The notes under the pieces: model-generated
Databases searched by the model: none
Told to the model about the DNA's origin: nothing
What the model saw: only the letters and a program-made list of their open reading frames with translations
Assembly: GCA_947626095.1 (NCBI GenBank)
Contig: CANQQV010000002.1
Span: 62,001 to 126,000, forward strand
DNA: 64,000 nucleotides
Origin: an uncultured Bacilli bacterium
Lineage (GTDB): Bacteria > Bacillota_I > Bacilli_A > RF39 > UBA660
Direction of reading: 5' to 3'
Shown: piece after piece, positions 34,374 through 45,100 of the stretch
Numbering within the stretch: the first letter of the stretch is position 1
Layout of the letters: every line of letters starts with the position of its first letter
Position numbers and translations under genes: made by a program

Positions 34374-34876
34374 TTAACTAACGGATCAAATAGTTCTAAA
34401 ATGCCGTGAATTAACATAAAGAAACCAATAATGATGATTTGAACTTCACTACTATAAGCTAGATTAATACTAGTTAAGATGCCGGCAAGAATAAAGAATA
34501 AAAGGTTGAAAACTCTAACTTTCCACATCTCATCATGACGATCATGATAGTAATCTATTTTCTTTAATTTAGTTAGAGACATTAAGGCTATCCAGCACAT
34601 TAAAATTAAAGCTAAAGTTCGTGGTGAAGACATTTCAAAGATGATACTTAATATTAAAGTAAGAATAGAAATAAATGCAGTAAATAAACTTTCATAGTCT
34701 TTACTTTTATAAGTAAAAATAAATTGAATTAAATTGAAAATACTATATGATGAAAAAACAAAAATCATTAGGTGATTAATATTAGTTATGTGAAACATTG
34801 GCAAGATTAATAAGATAACACTAACAAGAATTAAACATAAAGCAATAATCATATCAATTTTTTGTTTATTATTCAT
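34355..34876 (-). CDS. Small polytopic membrane protein, HdeD/DUF308-like
   Basis: 173 residues with about six hydrophobic segments (IIALCLILVSVILLILPMF, LMIFVFSSYSIFNLIQFIF and others) and repeated short helices, resembling the DUF308/HdeD group. No functional residue evident; a His/Asp/Tyr cluster YYHDRHDEMWK lies in a cytoplasmic loop. Start at 34876 fits AGGAG 7 bases upstream, with another ATG 6 bases earlier too close to it. It begins 2 bases after the HAD gene stop, so the two form an operon. Confidence 0.75.
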   Translation of the reverse strand: MNNKQKIDMIIALCLILVSVILLILPMFHITNINHLMIFVFSSYSIFNLIQFIFTYKSKDYESLFTAFISILTLILSIIFEMSSPRTLALILMCWIALMSLTKLKKIDYYHDRHDEMWKVRVFNLLFFILAGILTSINLAYSSEVQIIIIGFFMLIHGILELFDPLVKTLITH

Positions 34877-34878
34877 AT

Positions 34879-35703
34879 TCATTCTCCTAAACATAATTTT
34901 TCTAATATTTTAGCAACTCCATCATTTTCAGCACTATCAGTAAGATACGTTGAATTTTCTTTTAATAGTTCATTAGCATTAGCAACAGCAACGGAGGTTT
35001 CAACAACATCAGTCATACAAATATCGTCATAGCCGTTACCAATAGCAATAGCTTTGGAACTATCGATATTTAAATAATCAAGCAATTCAACAATACCAGT
35101 ACTTTTAGCAGTGTTTTCTAAGACAAAATCGTGATAATATTCTTTATTTTTTTCTCTTTTTTCCTCAATTAAACCAAGTGATGAATGAACAACTTTTAAG
35201 GAAGGAAATTTTTCTTTAAATAAATTTGGTAAAACTAACATACGATCATAGTTAGAACTTAAGATAACCATTTGATGAATTGGATTATCTTTTAGTATTT
35301 GATTCAAATCAGTAAAATAGGTAGCAGGTTCATTGTTATAATGATATTCTTTTTGATTAATAAATCTTTTTTCTAAAGAATTTAAGATTAAAGTTAAGTT
35401 ATGGGTTTCACAATAATCATAAATTCCTTTAATTTCTTTTGGTGGAATTGGCTTGGAATAAATAGTTTCCTGAGTACGATAGTTGTATACTTCAGCGCCA
35501 TTAGAACTAATGATGTAATCACTTAGATTTGCTTCTTTACTTTTTAAAATACCATATTGAGCACTACGGCCTGTATTAACAACTACTTTGATTCCTTTGT
35601 CCTTTAACTTAGTCATTACTTCTTTAGTATAGTTAGATACTGGACTATTAGATTTATTTAATGTATCATCGATGTCAACAAAGACTATATCATATTTCTT
35701 CAT
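34879..35703 (-). CDS. Cof-type HAD-superfamily phosphatase
   Basis: 274 residues. Motif I DIVFVDIDDTLN, motif II VVVNTGRS with a Cof-type cap (IISSNGAEVYN), motif III Lys region and motif IV IAIGNGYDDICM, GNGxDD as in Cof/YidA sugar or nucleotide phosphatases. Substrate unknown. It ends in a TGA stop, evidence for the standard code. First of a two-gene unit with the HdeD-like membrane protein. Confidence 0.92.
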   Translation of the reverse strand: MKKYDIVFVDIDDTLNKSNSPVSNYTKEVMTKLKDKGIKVVVNTGRSAQYGILKSKEANLSDYIISSNGAEVYNYRTQETIYSKPIPPKEIKGIYDYCETHNLTLILNSLEKRFINQKEYHYNNEPATYFTDLNQILKDNPIHQMVILSSNYDRMLVLPNLFKEKFPSLKVVHSSLGLIEEKREKNKEYYHDFVLENTAKSTGIVELLDYLNIDSSKAIAIGNGYDDICMTDVVETSVAVANANELLKENSTYLTDSAENDGVAKILEKLCLGE

Positions 35704-35804
35704 AAATTAACCACCATGTCTTACATATATTATTATGCCATAATATGTAAATGTATGTATATATTATGTTAAATATTTGACGTAAAGAAAAAGATATAAT
35801 TTAG

Positions 35805-38324
35805 TTATATCTTTCTTTTGTTTTCAATAAAAGTAACAATTCCTAGAGAAATAAAGCCGATTATTGATAAGCCAAGAGCCAACTCTTTTAATGGAGCCTT
35901 ATATTCAATAGTAATATGGTGATGACCTTTATTGATTTTAAAGCCGGTAAAGGTTTCATTTACTTTTTCAATTTTTACTTTTTGATTATCGACTTTGATA
36001 TTAAAGCCAATATCGTATGGAACACTCATGGTAAAGTAACCATTTTCACTGACGTCAATATCACCATTAATATAGTCTCCTTTAGTGTTTTTTTTATCAA
36101 TAACTAAAGGATTAACTTTAGTAGATATTTTTTCAAGATTAGCATAATCTAAATAGAATAATTCAAAATCAGAAATATTATAAGTTCCTTCAGAAAAATA
36201 AATATTTAAATTTTCTTGATTATCAGAAGCTAAGATATAGTCAAAGGTTGTATTGCCATTATAGTATTTCCATTTTTTATTGGTTAATTTATTTTTTACA
36301 CGATTAATGGTAATGGCTAAATCTTTTTCCTCATCGCCCCTATTCATTTTAAAACGAATAAATAGGATCTTATTTTTATATTCTTCTGGTAATTCATATT
36401 TTAACTTTAAGTTATCATCCGATTTAATAGTATATGAACCATCTTTTTCTTTAGTAATTTTTTTATTAGTAAATATTTGATCTAAATCTAATTCCATAGG
36501 ATGAACGTTGGAAATATAGTCATTAGATGTTTTAGCATCAGCAACGATAACATTTAATAAAGCTTCTTGTTTTTCTTCATCACTTAGTTTATTAAAATCA
36601 TCGTAACTCATAATATTGGAAGTAGCATAAGCAAATGGTAAGACTTGTTCATTTTTATAAACATAAATACCATCTTTTTCATTAATTTTTTCGTAACCGA
36701 CTAAACCTGGACCATCAGATACATAGTATTTATTACCACTAAACATTAAATATAAAACATTTGGAGAAGTAACAGTTAAAGCACGATTACGTGAAGGAAT
36801 GTTATTCATAGCTACATCATAGTAAAAACTATTATATTGTTGATTAGAGATAGATGAATAAATCGTCGAATTATAGTAATTAATATTATCATAGATTTTA
36901 TTAGGTGTTTCAGTACGAATAATATTATTTGCGATACGATACATATCTTGGTCTTCGTTGGTTATGGTACCAATTAAGTTTTTAACAATTTTTTCATTAT
37001 GTCTTGTTGTATAACGTAGTTCTAAAGTATCATAATGGTTGTAAATATAACAAGTTGTAAATAGAAGTAGAAATAATGGTAAAGTAAGAATTATTTTTTT
37101 ATTGAATTTATGATAAAGAAGAACTAAAACTAATAAGATGATAATTTGAGAAAAATAAGCAACTAGATATGATTTCTTAATAAGAATGATTATAGAAATA
37201 ATAATTAAGACGGGAATAATGTGATGATATTTAACTTTCTTATTTATTATATCGTTAATAAAGTCAGCTAAGACTAAAATGTATAATGGTAAGAAAGGAA
37301 TTAAAGACTTAGCATCAGTATACATTGTACCATTTAAAAGATAATTAAAAAGATTAAAAAGAACTAATAAAGATAAAATTAAAGCCAGAATCTTTTTATT
37401 ACGATCTTTAGTAAATAAATTAATAAGCGCAGGAATAATTAGCGCAGTTAAACCTAGACCATATGAATTAAAGATAAGATTTTTTAAAGAAAGACTAGGT
37501 AAAAATAATTTACCAAGTGTAATATTAGTATTTGAAGCAGCACGATTATGAATAATTGTTGCCATAGTTGGAACAGTAATAATTGCTGACATGAAAATAG
37601 CGATAATAATTGGGCCTAAAACTTTAAAGAAAGTTTTAAGGAATGTTTTAAAGGTAACTTTTTTCATTTGTTTTAAATAACGATAAAAGCCATAAATTAG
37701 TAAACAGACAATACCACCAACACTAAAGTAATAGCTAGTCATTATCATTAAAAAGGTCGAAATAGTAAGTAACCAACTACGCTTTTTATCAAAGATTTGA
37801 TCAATACCAAATAAACCTAAGATAAGAAATGGCATATAGTTGATAAACATAATATGACGATGTGATTGGAAGGATATCGAAGATGAGAAAATAAAAGCTA
37901 AACTGGCGATAAAGCAGACTTCACTACTATAGTTTTTCTTTTTTAAAAATAAATAAATTAGATTAGCACTAATAATAACAATAATAATAGTAGATATCAT
38001 AATATATTTGATCATAGATAATTTAGGAAATAAATATGATACTAGGATGATAGGACTTAATAAACCATAATATGAGAAGTTATAGATATTTTGGCCACTA
38101 CCGATATTTAACGCTAAATCAGGGAATAGATCATGAGTATCATAGAATAAAGTTCTTATATATTCGGCAATTGAAACATGCTCAGAATACCAATCTAAAG
38201 TAGAACCATAGTAACATGTTTTACCACAAAGAGCTAAGACAAAAACAATAAAAGAGATAGATATAATAGCCATGTAAATAAAATCTTTGGTGGTTAGTTT
38301 TTTGGCTTTAGTTTTCTTTTTCAT
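35805..38324 (-). CDS. YfhO-family polytopic membrane protein (glycosyltransferase-like)
   Basis: 839 residues. About 12 membrane segments in the first 430 residues and one at the C terminus, with a large extracytoplasmic region between. The loop YGSTLDWYSEHVSIAEY, containing Asp and Glu, and NIGSGQNIYNFSYYGLLSP fit the PF09586 YfhO family, which in Bacillus and Listeria glycosylates lipoteichoic acid or adds lipid-linked sugars. The start overlaps the upstream PIG-L stop by one base (TAATG), so the two are translationally coupled, which suggests joint work on surface glycans. Confidence 0.85.
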   Translation of the reverse strand: MKKKTKAKKLTTKDFIYMAIISISFIVFVLALCGKTCYYGSTLDWYSEHVSIAEYIRTLFYDTHDLFPDLALNIGSGQNIYNFSYYGLLSPIILVSYLFPKLSMIKYIMISTIIIVIISANLIYLFLKKKNYSSEVCFIASLAFIFSSSISFQSHRHIMFINYMPFLILGLFGIDQIFDKKRSWLLTISTFLMIMTSYYFSVGGIVCLLIYGFYRYLKQMKKVTFKTFLKTFFKVLGPIIIAIFMSAIITVPTMATIIHNRAASNTNITLGKLFLPSLSLKNLIFNSYGLGLTALIIPALINLFTKDRNKKILALILSLLVLFNLFNYLLNGTMYTDAKSLIPFLPLYILVLADFINDIINKKVKYHHIIPVLIIISIIILIKKSYLVAYFSQIIILLVLVLLYHKFNKKIILTLPLFLLLFTTCYIYNHYDTLELRYTTRHNEKIVKNLIGTITNEDQDMYRIANNIIRTETPNKIYDNINYYNSTIYSSISNQQYNSFYYDVAMNNIPSRNRALTVTSPNVLYLMFSGNKYYVSDGPGLVGYEKINEKDGIYVYKNEQVLPFAYATSNIMSYDDFNKLSDEEKQEALLNVIVADAKTSNDYISNVHPMELDLDQIFTNKKITKEKDGSYTIKSDDNLKLKYELPEEYKNKILFIRFKMNRGDEEKDLAITINRVKNKLTNKKWKYYNGNTTFDYILASDNQENLNIYFSEGTYNISDFELFYLDYANLEKISTKVNPLVIDKKNTKGDYINGDIDVSENGYFTMSVPYDIGFNIKVDNQKVKIEKVNETFTGFKINKGHHHITIEYKAPLKELALGLSIIGFISLGIVTFIENKRKI

Positions 38325-39652
38325 TATGATTCACTCCATTCGCTATATTTTACCCAATTTTCATATGGTAACATGTGTCCCCAGACATCGTTTATCATAT
38401 ATTGACTAACATATATTTCATCAACTATTTTTTGCTTTTTCTTTAAATTTTTACTACTTACGCGTTTTAATTCTTTTTGATGTTTTTTGATGTCTTTTTT
38501 ATTTAGATAATAGTGACCAAAATAGTATAATTTGTCTTTATCTTCGACTAAGTTAGTCATCATTGTACTGGTCATTTTATGATGAATATGACCATATTCA
38601 CCATCAGGATTATGCGTAATAATAGTATCCCAATCTTTTAAAGAGATTATACTTTGTAAGTCGTTTTGAATATATTCACGCGAAGAATCCCAGTTATCTT
38701 TTTGACCATTAGTTAAATCAGGATAACCTAACATAATATATTGATCGTTAGTTTCTTTCATAGTACGTTCAAATTCTTTAACACGAACTGGATTAACACC
38801 ACAAGTTACACAAACAACTAAATAATTATCATTCATTAAATGAGAACCACCCCAAATAAGTTCATCATCGGGATGAGCAACGACCATTAATTTATTAGTT
38901 TTACTTAAGTCTAATTTGGAATAATCATCAGGGACATGAAAACTAGGTTTGCCCCAATCATAATATGAAACCCAATCTTCATAAGGAAACATTTGATCAA
39001 AGTAAGTTTGGATAAATGATTGACTTGGATAATAACTAATTAGTTTTTTCTTTTGACTTAGAAGACTATCATTTATAGGAGTCATTTCATTAAGATGATT
39101 AACAATATTGTTTTTACTATAATAATGACCAAAATAATATAATTTCTTTTTATCAGGAACAATACTAGTAGTAATTTGGCTAGTCATTTGATGGTGAATA
39201 TGACCATATTCGCCATCGGGATTATGCGTAACAATTGTCTGCCAATCTTTTAATTTAATAATAGCATCTAAATCTTTAGTTATATCATCTTTAACGGTAT
39301 CCCAATTATCACGTTCACCATTAGTTTTATCAGGATAACCTAACATAATATATTTATCGTTAGTCGAATGCATGATATGATTAAATTCGTTAACACGAGT
39401 TTTATTAGAACCACAAGTTATACAGACAACTAAATAATTATCTTTAATTAAGTGAGCTCCACCCCAAAGAGTCTCATCATCGGGATGAGCTACAATCATT
39501 AAATTATCAATGTCTTTTAAATCTATTTTCGTAAAGTCTTTATCTATTTTATATAAATTATGAAAATATAAATATATTCCCCCATTAATAATAATTAGAC
39601 AAATTAATAAGATTATTAATAAAATGTAATATTTTTTGATGAATTTTTTCAT
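38324..39652 (-). CDS. Tandem PIG-L deacetylase
   Basis: 442 residues with an N-terminal membrane anchor (YILLIILLICLIIINGGIYLY) and two copies of the PIG-L/LmbE fold, near 40-215 and 250-430. Each has VAHPDDE (zinc and base) and NPDGEYGHIHH (second His pair): copy 1 IVAHPDDETLWGGAHL, copy 2 VVAHPDDELIWGGSHL. Such enzymes remove acetyl from N-acetylglucosamine-type sugars. The two halves are closely alike, pointing to a recent internal duplication. The ATG at 39652 is chosen because the longer reading to 39688 runs into the leader. Promoter and YfhO coupling indicate a two-gene glycan operon outside the cell. Confidence 0.9.
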   Translation of the reverse strand: MKKFIKKYYILLIILLICLIIINGGIYLYFHNLYKIDKDFTKIDLKDIDNLMIVAHPDDETLWGGAHLIKDNYLVVCITCGSNKTRVNEFNHIMHSTNDKYIMLGYPDKTNGERDNWDTVKDDITKDLDAIIKLKDWQTIVTHNPDGEYGHIHHQMTSQITTSIVPDKKKLYYFGHYYSKNNIVNHLNEMTPINDSLLSQKKKLISYYPSQSFIQTYFDQMFPYEDWVSYYDWGKPSFHVPDDYSKLDLSKTNKLMVVAHPDDELIWGGSHLMNDNYLVVCVTCGVNPVRVKEFERTMKETNDQYIMLGYPDLTNGQKDNWDSSREYIQNDLQSIISLKDWDTIITHNPDGEYGHIHHKMTSTMMTNLVEDKDKLYYFGHYYLNKKDIKKHQKELKRVSSKNLKKKQKIVDEIYVSQYMINDVWGHMLPYENWVKYSEWSES

Positions 39653-39697
39653 ACTCTTGCCTTCTTGTATACATATAAATTCTTGCACTCAAGTCAA

Positions 39698-39726
39698 ATA
39701 ATACTCTTTATAAAATAAATTGTCAA
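39698..39726 (-). promoter_or_regulatory. Promoter of the PIG-L/YfhO operon
   Basis: Minus strand: perfect TTGACA (39721-39726), 17-base spacer, TATTAT (39698-39703), about 45 bases upstream of the start codon. Confidence 0.8.
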
Positions 39727-39749
39727 TTACTACTTCAAAACAGGGACTT

Positions 39750-39778
39750 TTGACATAAATATGTTAATATTTTATACC
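39750..39778 (+). promoter_or_regulatory. Candidate promoter of mgtE
   Basis: Plus strand TTGACA (39750-39755) with a weaker -10 TATACC (39773-39778), 17-base spacer. A good -10 (TATAAT, 39819-39824) nearer the gene has no fitting -35. The leader of about 65 bases holds no M-box magnesium riboswitch, which needs about 160 bases. Confidence 0.4.
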
Positions 39779-39850
39779 CTATTTTAATAAATTAATATTA
39801 ATATTGATAATTTTTGTGTATAATATGGTCAAAGAAAAGGAGTTGATATT

Positions 39851-41200
39851 ATGAAAGCAGAAAGTTTAGAAGAAACTTTAAGAAAATTATTAGAAGAAAA
39901 GGATTATGCGAAGATTAAAAATCTTTTAAGTGATGAAAATGAATATGATATCGCTTCTTTAATAGAAGATTTACCTAGTGATGAGTTAATTAGGGTTTTT
40001 AGATTATTAAATAAAGATTTAGCTGTTGATGTTTTTGTTAATTTGGATGATGAAGTACAAAAAGAATTAATTGCTTCTTTAACAAAGAAAGAGTCTAAAG
40101 AGATTATTGAGAATATGTTTACTGATGATGCGGCGGACTTATTTGATGAAATGCCAGCAATGCTAGTTACTTCTCTTTTAAGTAATGTCGATAAAGAAAC
40201 AAGAAATGATATTAATAAATTACTTAAATATCCAGATAATAGTGCTGGTTCTTTAATGGCTATTGAATATATTCATTTGAAGAAGGGATTAACAATTAAA
40301 GAATCAATTGCGCGAATTAGAAAACAAGCCGAAGATTTTGTATCATATGATTCTTGTTTTGTAACTGATGATAAACGTAAATTACTTGGTAAGGTATCAG
40401 TTAAAGATTTACTTGTTAATGATCCAGAAACTTTAATTGATGATGTTATGGAAGAATGTGAACATAAAATTAGTACTTTAATGGATCAAGAAGAAGTTGT
40501 TAGTATTTTCCAAGATTATGACTATAGTACTTTACCGGTTGTTGATTTAGAAGATCGATTAGTAGGAATTATTACCATTGATGATGTTGTTGATATTATG
40601 GAAGAAGAAGCAACAGAAGATATGGAGAAAATGGCAGCTATTGTACCAACAGAAAAATCTTATGATAAAACAAGTATATGGGAAACTTTTAAAGCGAGAA
40701 TACCTTGGTTATTACTTTTGATGATATCAGCCACATTTACAGGTAAAATAATTCAAAACTTTGAAGCCCAGTTAGCAACTTGTGCAATATTAACCGCTTT
40801 TATTCCAATGCTAATGGATACAGGTGGTAATGCTGGTGGTCAAGCAAGTGTTAGTATTATAAGAGCTTTATCATTAAATGATATTGAGTTTAAAGATATT
40901 TTAAAAGTTGTGCTTAAAGAATCAGGCGTGGCAATATTATGTGCAATAGTTTTAGGAATATGTAATTTTGTTAAAATATTATTAATTGATAAAGTAACAA
41001 TACCTATTGCGGCTTGTGTTTGTATTACCTTAGTTATTACGGTAATTATTGCGAAGATAATTGGTTGTACTCTACCAATGTTTGCCAAGAAAATTGGTTT
41101 TGATCCAGCAGTTATGGCTAGTCCATTTATTACAACTTTAGTTGATGCTTGTTCCCTACTCGTTTATTTTAAAGTAGCAACATTAATTTTAGGAATTTAA
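39851..41200 (+). CDS. mgtE: Magnesium transporter MgtE
   Basis: 449 residues. Cytoplasmic N domain of helices (SLIEDLPSDELIRVFRLL), two CBS domains (about 130-260, YDSCFVTDDKRKLLGKVSVKDLL and YSTLPVVDLEDRLVGIITIDDV), a plug helix and five membrane segments (about 280-449) with TGGNAGGQASVSIIRAL and PFITTLVDACSLLVYF. The conserved Asp of the pore is DAC. A homodimeric Mg2+ channel that closes when cytoplasmic Mg2+ binds the CBS region. AAAAGGAG ribosome site. Confidence 0.96.
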   Translation: MKAESLEETLRKLLEEKDYAKIKNLLSDENEYDIASLIEDLPSDELIRVFRLLNKDLAVDVFVNLDDEVQKELIASLTKKESKEIIENMFTDDAADLFDEMPAMLVTSLLSNVDKETRNDINKLLKYPDNSAGSLMAIEYIHLKKGLTIKESIARIRKQAEDFVSYDSCFVTDDKRKLLGKVSVKDLLVNDPETLIDDVMEECEHKISTLMDQEEVVSIFQDYDYSTLPVVDLEDRLVGIITIDDVVDIMEEEATEDMEKMAAIVPTEKSYDKTSIWETFKARIPWLLLLMISATFTGKIIQNFEAQLATCAILTAFIPMLMDTGGNAGGQASVSIIRALSLNDIEFKDILKVVLKESGVAILCAIVLGICNFVKILLIDKVTIPIAACVCITLVITVIIAKIIGCTLPMFAKKIGFDPAVMASPFITTLVDACSLLVYFKVATLILGI

Positions 41201-41226
41201 AAAAGGCATTTTATAAATGTCTTTTT
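41198..41226 (+). terminator. Terminator of mgtE
   Basis: AAAAAGGCATTT / AAATGTCTTTTT hairpin with one G-U pair and a T5 tail on the plus strand. Confidence 0.65.
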
Positions 41227-42189
41227 CTATGGATAAATAATTATCTTTTCATTACATAATGAGCTTTCATTTATATCTAAAGGATGATTAGCTAAAGGAC
41301 TAGTATTAACTAGGACTTGTTTAGATTTAATCTCTTTAATAAAAGTATGAGCATGATCTTTATCATCCGTAAAGATAGCTGTACTATATAAGGAACCATT
41401 ATTATTTATCATATAAATAGCTTCATCAAGATTATTAACAGGAATAGCATCGGCTAAATCAAGATTAAGATCTTCTTGATAATAGATAGTTATATGGGGA
41501 TTTAACTTAATAAATTCTTGGATAAAAGCAATGTTCTTTAAAGATTCAATATATAAATCAAAGTTGGCATAACCACTAGTTATTACTTTATTATGAGTTT
41601 GTTTTAACACATTGTTTTGTAATTCACGATTACCAATACCAATGACTAAATCATAGCTAGTATAATATTTTAATACTTGATAAATATCATCAGCAATATA
41701 ACTATTGATTTGATTAGCATCTAGTTTATTATGATTTAACACTTGTTTAATAAGTTCAATTAGATAGTTATTAGTACCATACATATAACCATTGTAACTA
41801 ATAATTAAGGAATTATTAACTAAAAGATTACGAATGATTAACTCTAATAAAGTATAAGGATTACCATCAAAGATAAGGCAGATGGTACCAAGACTTTCGA
41901 TTTCTTTACCATAGTAATATTTTTTTTCATCATTTTTTAAATTATCTATTACTTTACCATAGGTTAAATCTTCTTTTAAACAATTATCAATAATATTGTC
42001 AAAGACAGATAATTCAACTTTAAAGCCATTATTATTTTTAAGATCTATTTTGTTAGCTTCTTCTAAAACAGCAAATGTTTTATCGATTGTTTCTTTTATT
42101 TCATTTAAAATGTCTTTAATATTCAGATGATTGTCTTTAGTGGCATTTTGCGTTTGTAAGATAATACTTTCGATATTATTTTGCTCCAT
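41227..42189 (-). CDS. Degenerate aldehyde-dehydrogenase-superfamily protein (ProA-like)
   Basis: 320 residues, about 100 fewer than glutamate-5-semialdehyde dehydrogenase. The N-terminal helices (EANKIDLKNNN), the nucleotide-domain-like stretch (ESLGTICLIFDGNPYTLLELIIRNLL) and the C-terminal STAIFTDDKDHAHTFIKEIKSKQVLVN look like the ALDH fold. The segment that would carry the catalytic Cys is shortened and no Cys is in that position. No other ProA genes are nearby. Start overlaps the end of the giant repeat protein gene by 14 bases, so the two are made together. Probably a non-catalytic binding or scaffold protein, but the call rests on fold resemblance. Confidence 0.6.
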   Translation of the reverse strand: MEQNNIESIILQTQNATKDNHLNIKDILNEIKETIDKTFAVLEEANKIDLKNNNGFKVELSVFDNIIDNCLKEDLTYGKVIDNLKNDEKKYYYGKEIESLGTICLIFDGNPYTLLELIIRNLLVNNSLIISYNGYMYGTNNYLIELIKQVLNHNKLDANQINSYIADDIYQVLKYYTSYDLVIGIGNRELQNNVLKQTHNKVITSGYANFDLYIESLKNIAFIQEFIKLNPHITIYYQEDLNLDLADAIPVNNLDEAIYMINNNGSLYSTAIFTDDKDHAHTFIKEIKSKQVLVNTSPLANHPLDINESSLCNEKIIIYP

Positions 42190-45100
42190 GAGAAATACCC
42201 CTTTCTTTAGTAAAATCAGTATTTAGCGAATCTATATCATTATATAAAGAAGTAACGTCGGTTAACATTCTTGATGTATCTATTTTTTTGCCTTTATTTA
42301 GTAATTGTAAGAAAGCTAATTTCATTTGGAGATATACTTCTTTAGAAACATCTTTAACTTCATTACTTAAATTTACTTGAGTATTAGCTAATAAATCTAA
42401 GATATTAATATTGGTTGGAGTTTCTTCATAAATAATGGCAAAGTTCGGAGTGATAATTAATCTTAAGCCTTCTTCGCGAACTCCATAATTATAAGCTAGT
42501 TCGCTAAAGGCGTTTTCTTCATCTTCAATATTACAATTTAATTGATAATTTTCGCGTTTAGATGAAGCTATCTCAAGATGTTTTAAAGTTTTGATAGCAG
42601 TATAATCGATATTGTCTTTATTATATTCTTCATATTCATCATAGTGAATACTTAGAGTTTCAGAATCAGTTGGTTTTATATGACCTTCTTTTTCGGATAG
42701 AATATATTGCATACGAGAATCAGTTAAATATAGTTCTTTCTTTAATGGAACAGGTGCTTCATACTTAGGTGGTAATTTTGGTTGAGCTTGATCTTTGATA
42801 GCATTTTTATTAATAGCAGTTGCTATATCATTATGACCTAAACCAACGGTTATTTTGGAAAGTTTTAAACTATTATATTGTTCTTCCGTTATTTTACCCT
42901 CTTCTAGTAATTGGCGATAAACTTGTTCATCAGCGGCGATTAATTCTTCAGCAGCTTTAACATAGATATCAAAAATAATTTGCGCAAATTGTTCTTTTGT
43001 TAAATGTTTTTCTTGAATAGCACGTTCGAAAGCTTTGTCAGGAACTTCGATGTTATCAAAACATAATAAGTTTTGATTACGCCATACCCAGCTTTGAGCT
43101 GCGATTTTACCATGTTCATCTCTAATAACAAATAAACGGCCATGTTTACTTGTCATACTATGTTCCATATCTAGTTCAGCCCAGTTATCAATTTCTTGAC
43201 AGCAATCAGATAAAGTACCAGCAGCTATTGGGAAGGCATCCATTAAACGAGGTATTTCATAAGTATATTCATCTTTGCTTGATGATATTCTTGGAATACT
43301 TGAGAAAGTTCTTAATTTACCATAATTAAAGATTTGTTGAAGAATATCAAATTCTGCTTGAGAATAACCAGCAATTGCTGAGACACGAGATAAATCTTCA
43401 TTACCAGTTTCAACATTAGAATATTTATTACTTTGAACATAATCAACAGCTAGTTTTAAAGTTAGGACACGATTACTATTATCGATTTTAATACGATCAA
43501 ATTGTTTTTGAATAGCAGCAACATAAGTCATATATTCGGGATTATCAAGAATTTCATCTAAATTTTTAAGTAAGAATTCACGAAAATCACGGTCATATTT
43601 TAATGTAAAACTACCAAATAAACTATGAGCTATTTGCGGTGTTATCATTCCTCTGACGTTATTGGCTTCCATGAAATTCCTAACCCATTTCGCCGTTTCA
43701 GGATATTGCTGTTCATTTAGAATTAAATGATATTGGTTATTTTCATTAGCTCTAAATATAAAAGGTAGGACTGGTTGATTTTCGGCGTTACTAAAGCCTT
43801 CTTTTTGCATTACTTCACGAAGTTTTTTATACTCTGGTAAACCGATTAACATATTGTTTCTATTTTCTTCAGGATTAGTAAATGATTTGAGAATAGTTTC
43901 TTCCATTTGGAAAATAGTATTTTGGTCAGTTGAATTAAGATTACGAGGAAGATTACTAATTATTGATATTAATCTTTTTTCGGCTTGAGAATCACCTTCA
44001 AAAATACCAAATGAGTAAGCTAGTTTAATTAAAGCATCGACACCTTCAGGAGTATTTCGATAGTTACCACTACGCATTAGTAGGGACCAACTCTTACCAT
44101 GAGCTAAGAACTTATCAGCATCAGCAAATGGTAAAGTTTCCATAACTACATAATCTGGGATAAATTTCTTACCTGTTTTTAAATACCATTTTTCTAATAA
44201 ATCGAGTTTATTATGACTAATCATGTAATCAACATCTTTTGGCTTTTGTAAGCCTAATTTAAGGAATTGTTGTTCCCCACCAATATGATCAATAAATTCA
44301 ATAAGCTCTTTTTCGCGTATACGTGGAGTATTGTAATAGAATGGTAAAATACTTTTATTTTGTAAGAAAGGTAACCATTCAGGATGAGCTTTTAAAACAG
44401 TAAATGAAATTGAATAGTTAACATTTTTATAATAATATTTTTTTAAATCATCAGGGGCATTAGAAGCTAAGAACATATGAGGTATTTCTTGTTTAATAAA
44501 TTGAGGGACATCTTCGTCATATGTTATTTGACCATTTTTAATAAGGTTTATAAGTTGATCTTTAATATTAAGGATTGTAGCTTGATCTAAAGTTTTAAGA
44601 TCTTTAAGACTATCTAAAACTTTAGAATCTTCAGCAATATAGTTACCAAAGGTTGTAATCAATTGGTAAGCGATATCATCAGGAATAAAGTTTAAATAGT
44701 TATTAGTGATTCTTACACCTTTAAAAGCAAGAGAAAATTTAATATGCTGTAAATAAGTATAGTATTCAGGGTAATGATAAAAGTCACTGTAGTTTAAAGT
44801 TCTTGCATAGTATTTATCTTTTAATTCTTGAGGAGCATTAGATGAAAGGAAAATATCAGGATATTTTTGTTTAAATGATTCAGGGAAATCTTCCGCAAAT
44901 GAGAAGGCATTGTTAACAATTACATTATATAATCCTTGTTCAATACTAGATTCGATTCCCTCTTTACTAGTATCTTTTAAGTCAACATTTAGTTTTTTAA
45001 ATAAATTAATAACAGAAGAATATGGAAGTAAGAAATCTAAATAGGATTTTAAACCATAATTCTTAATATATATCTCTGTAAGATTGAAGTTGCTGTCAGG

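Noticed and set aside
39779-39850. M-box magnesium riboswitch ahead of mgtE
   Set aside because: The leader is too short and lacks the required stems.
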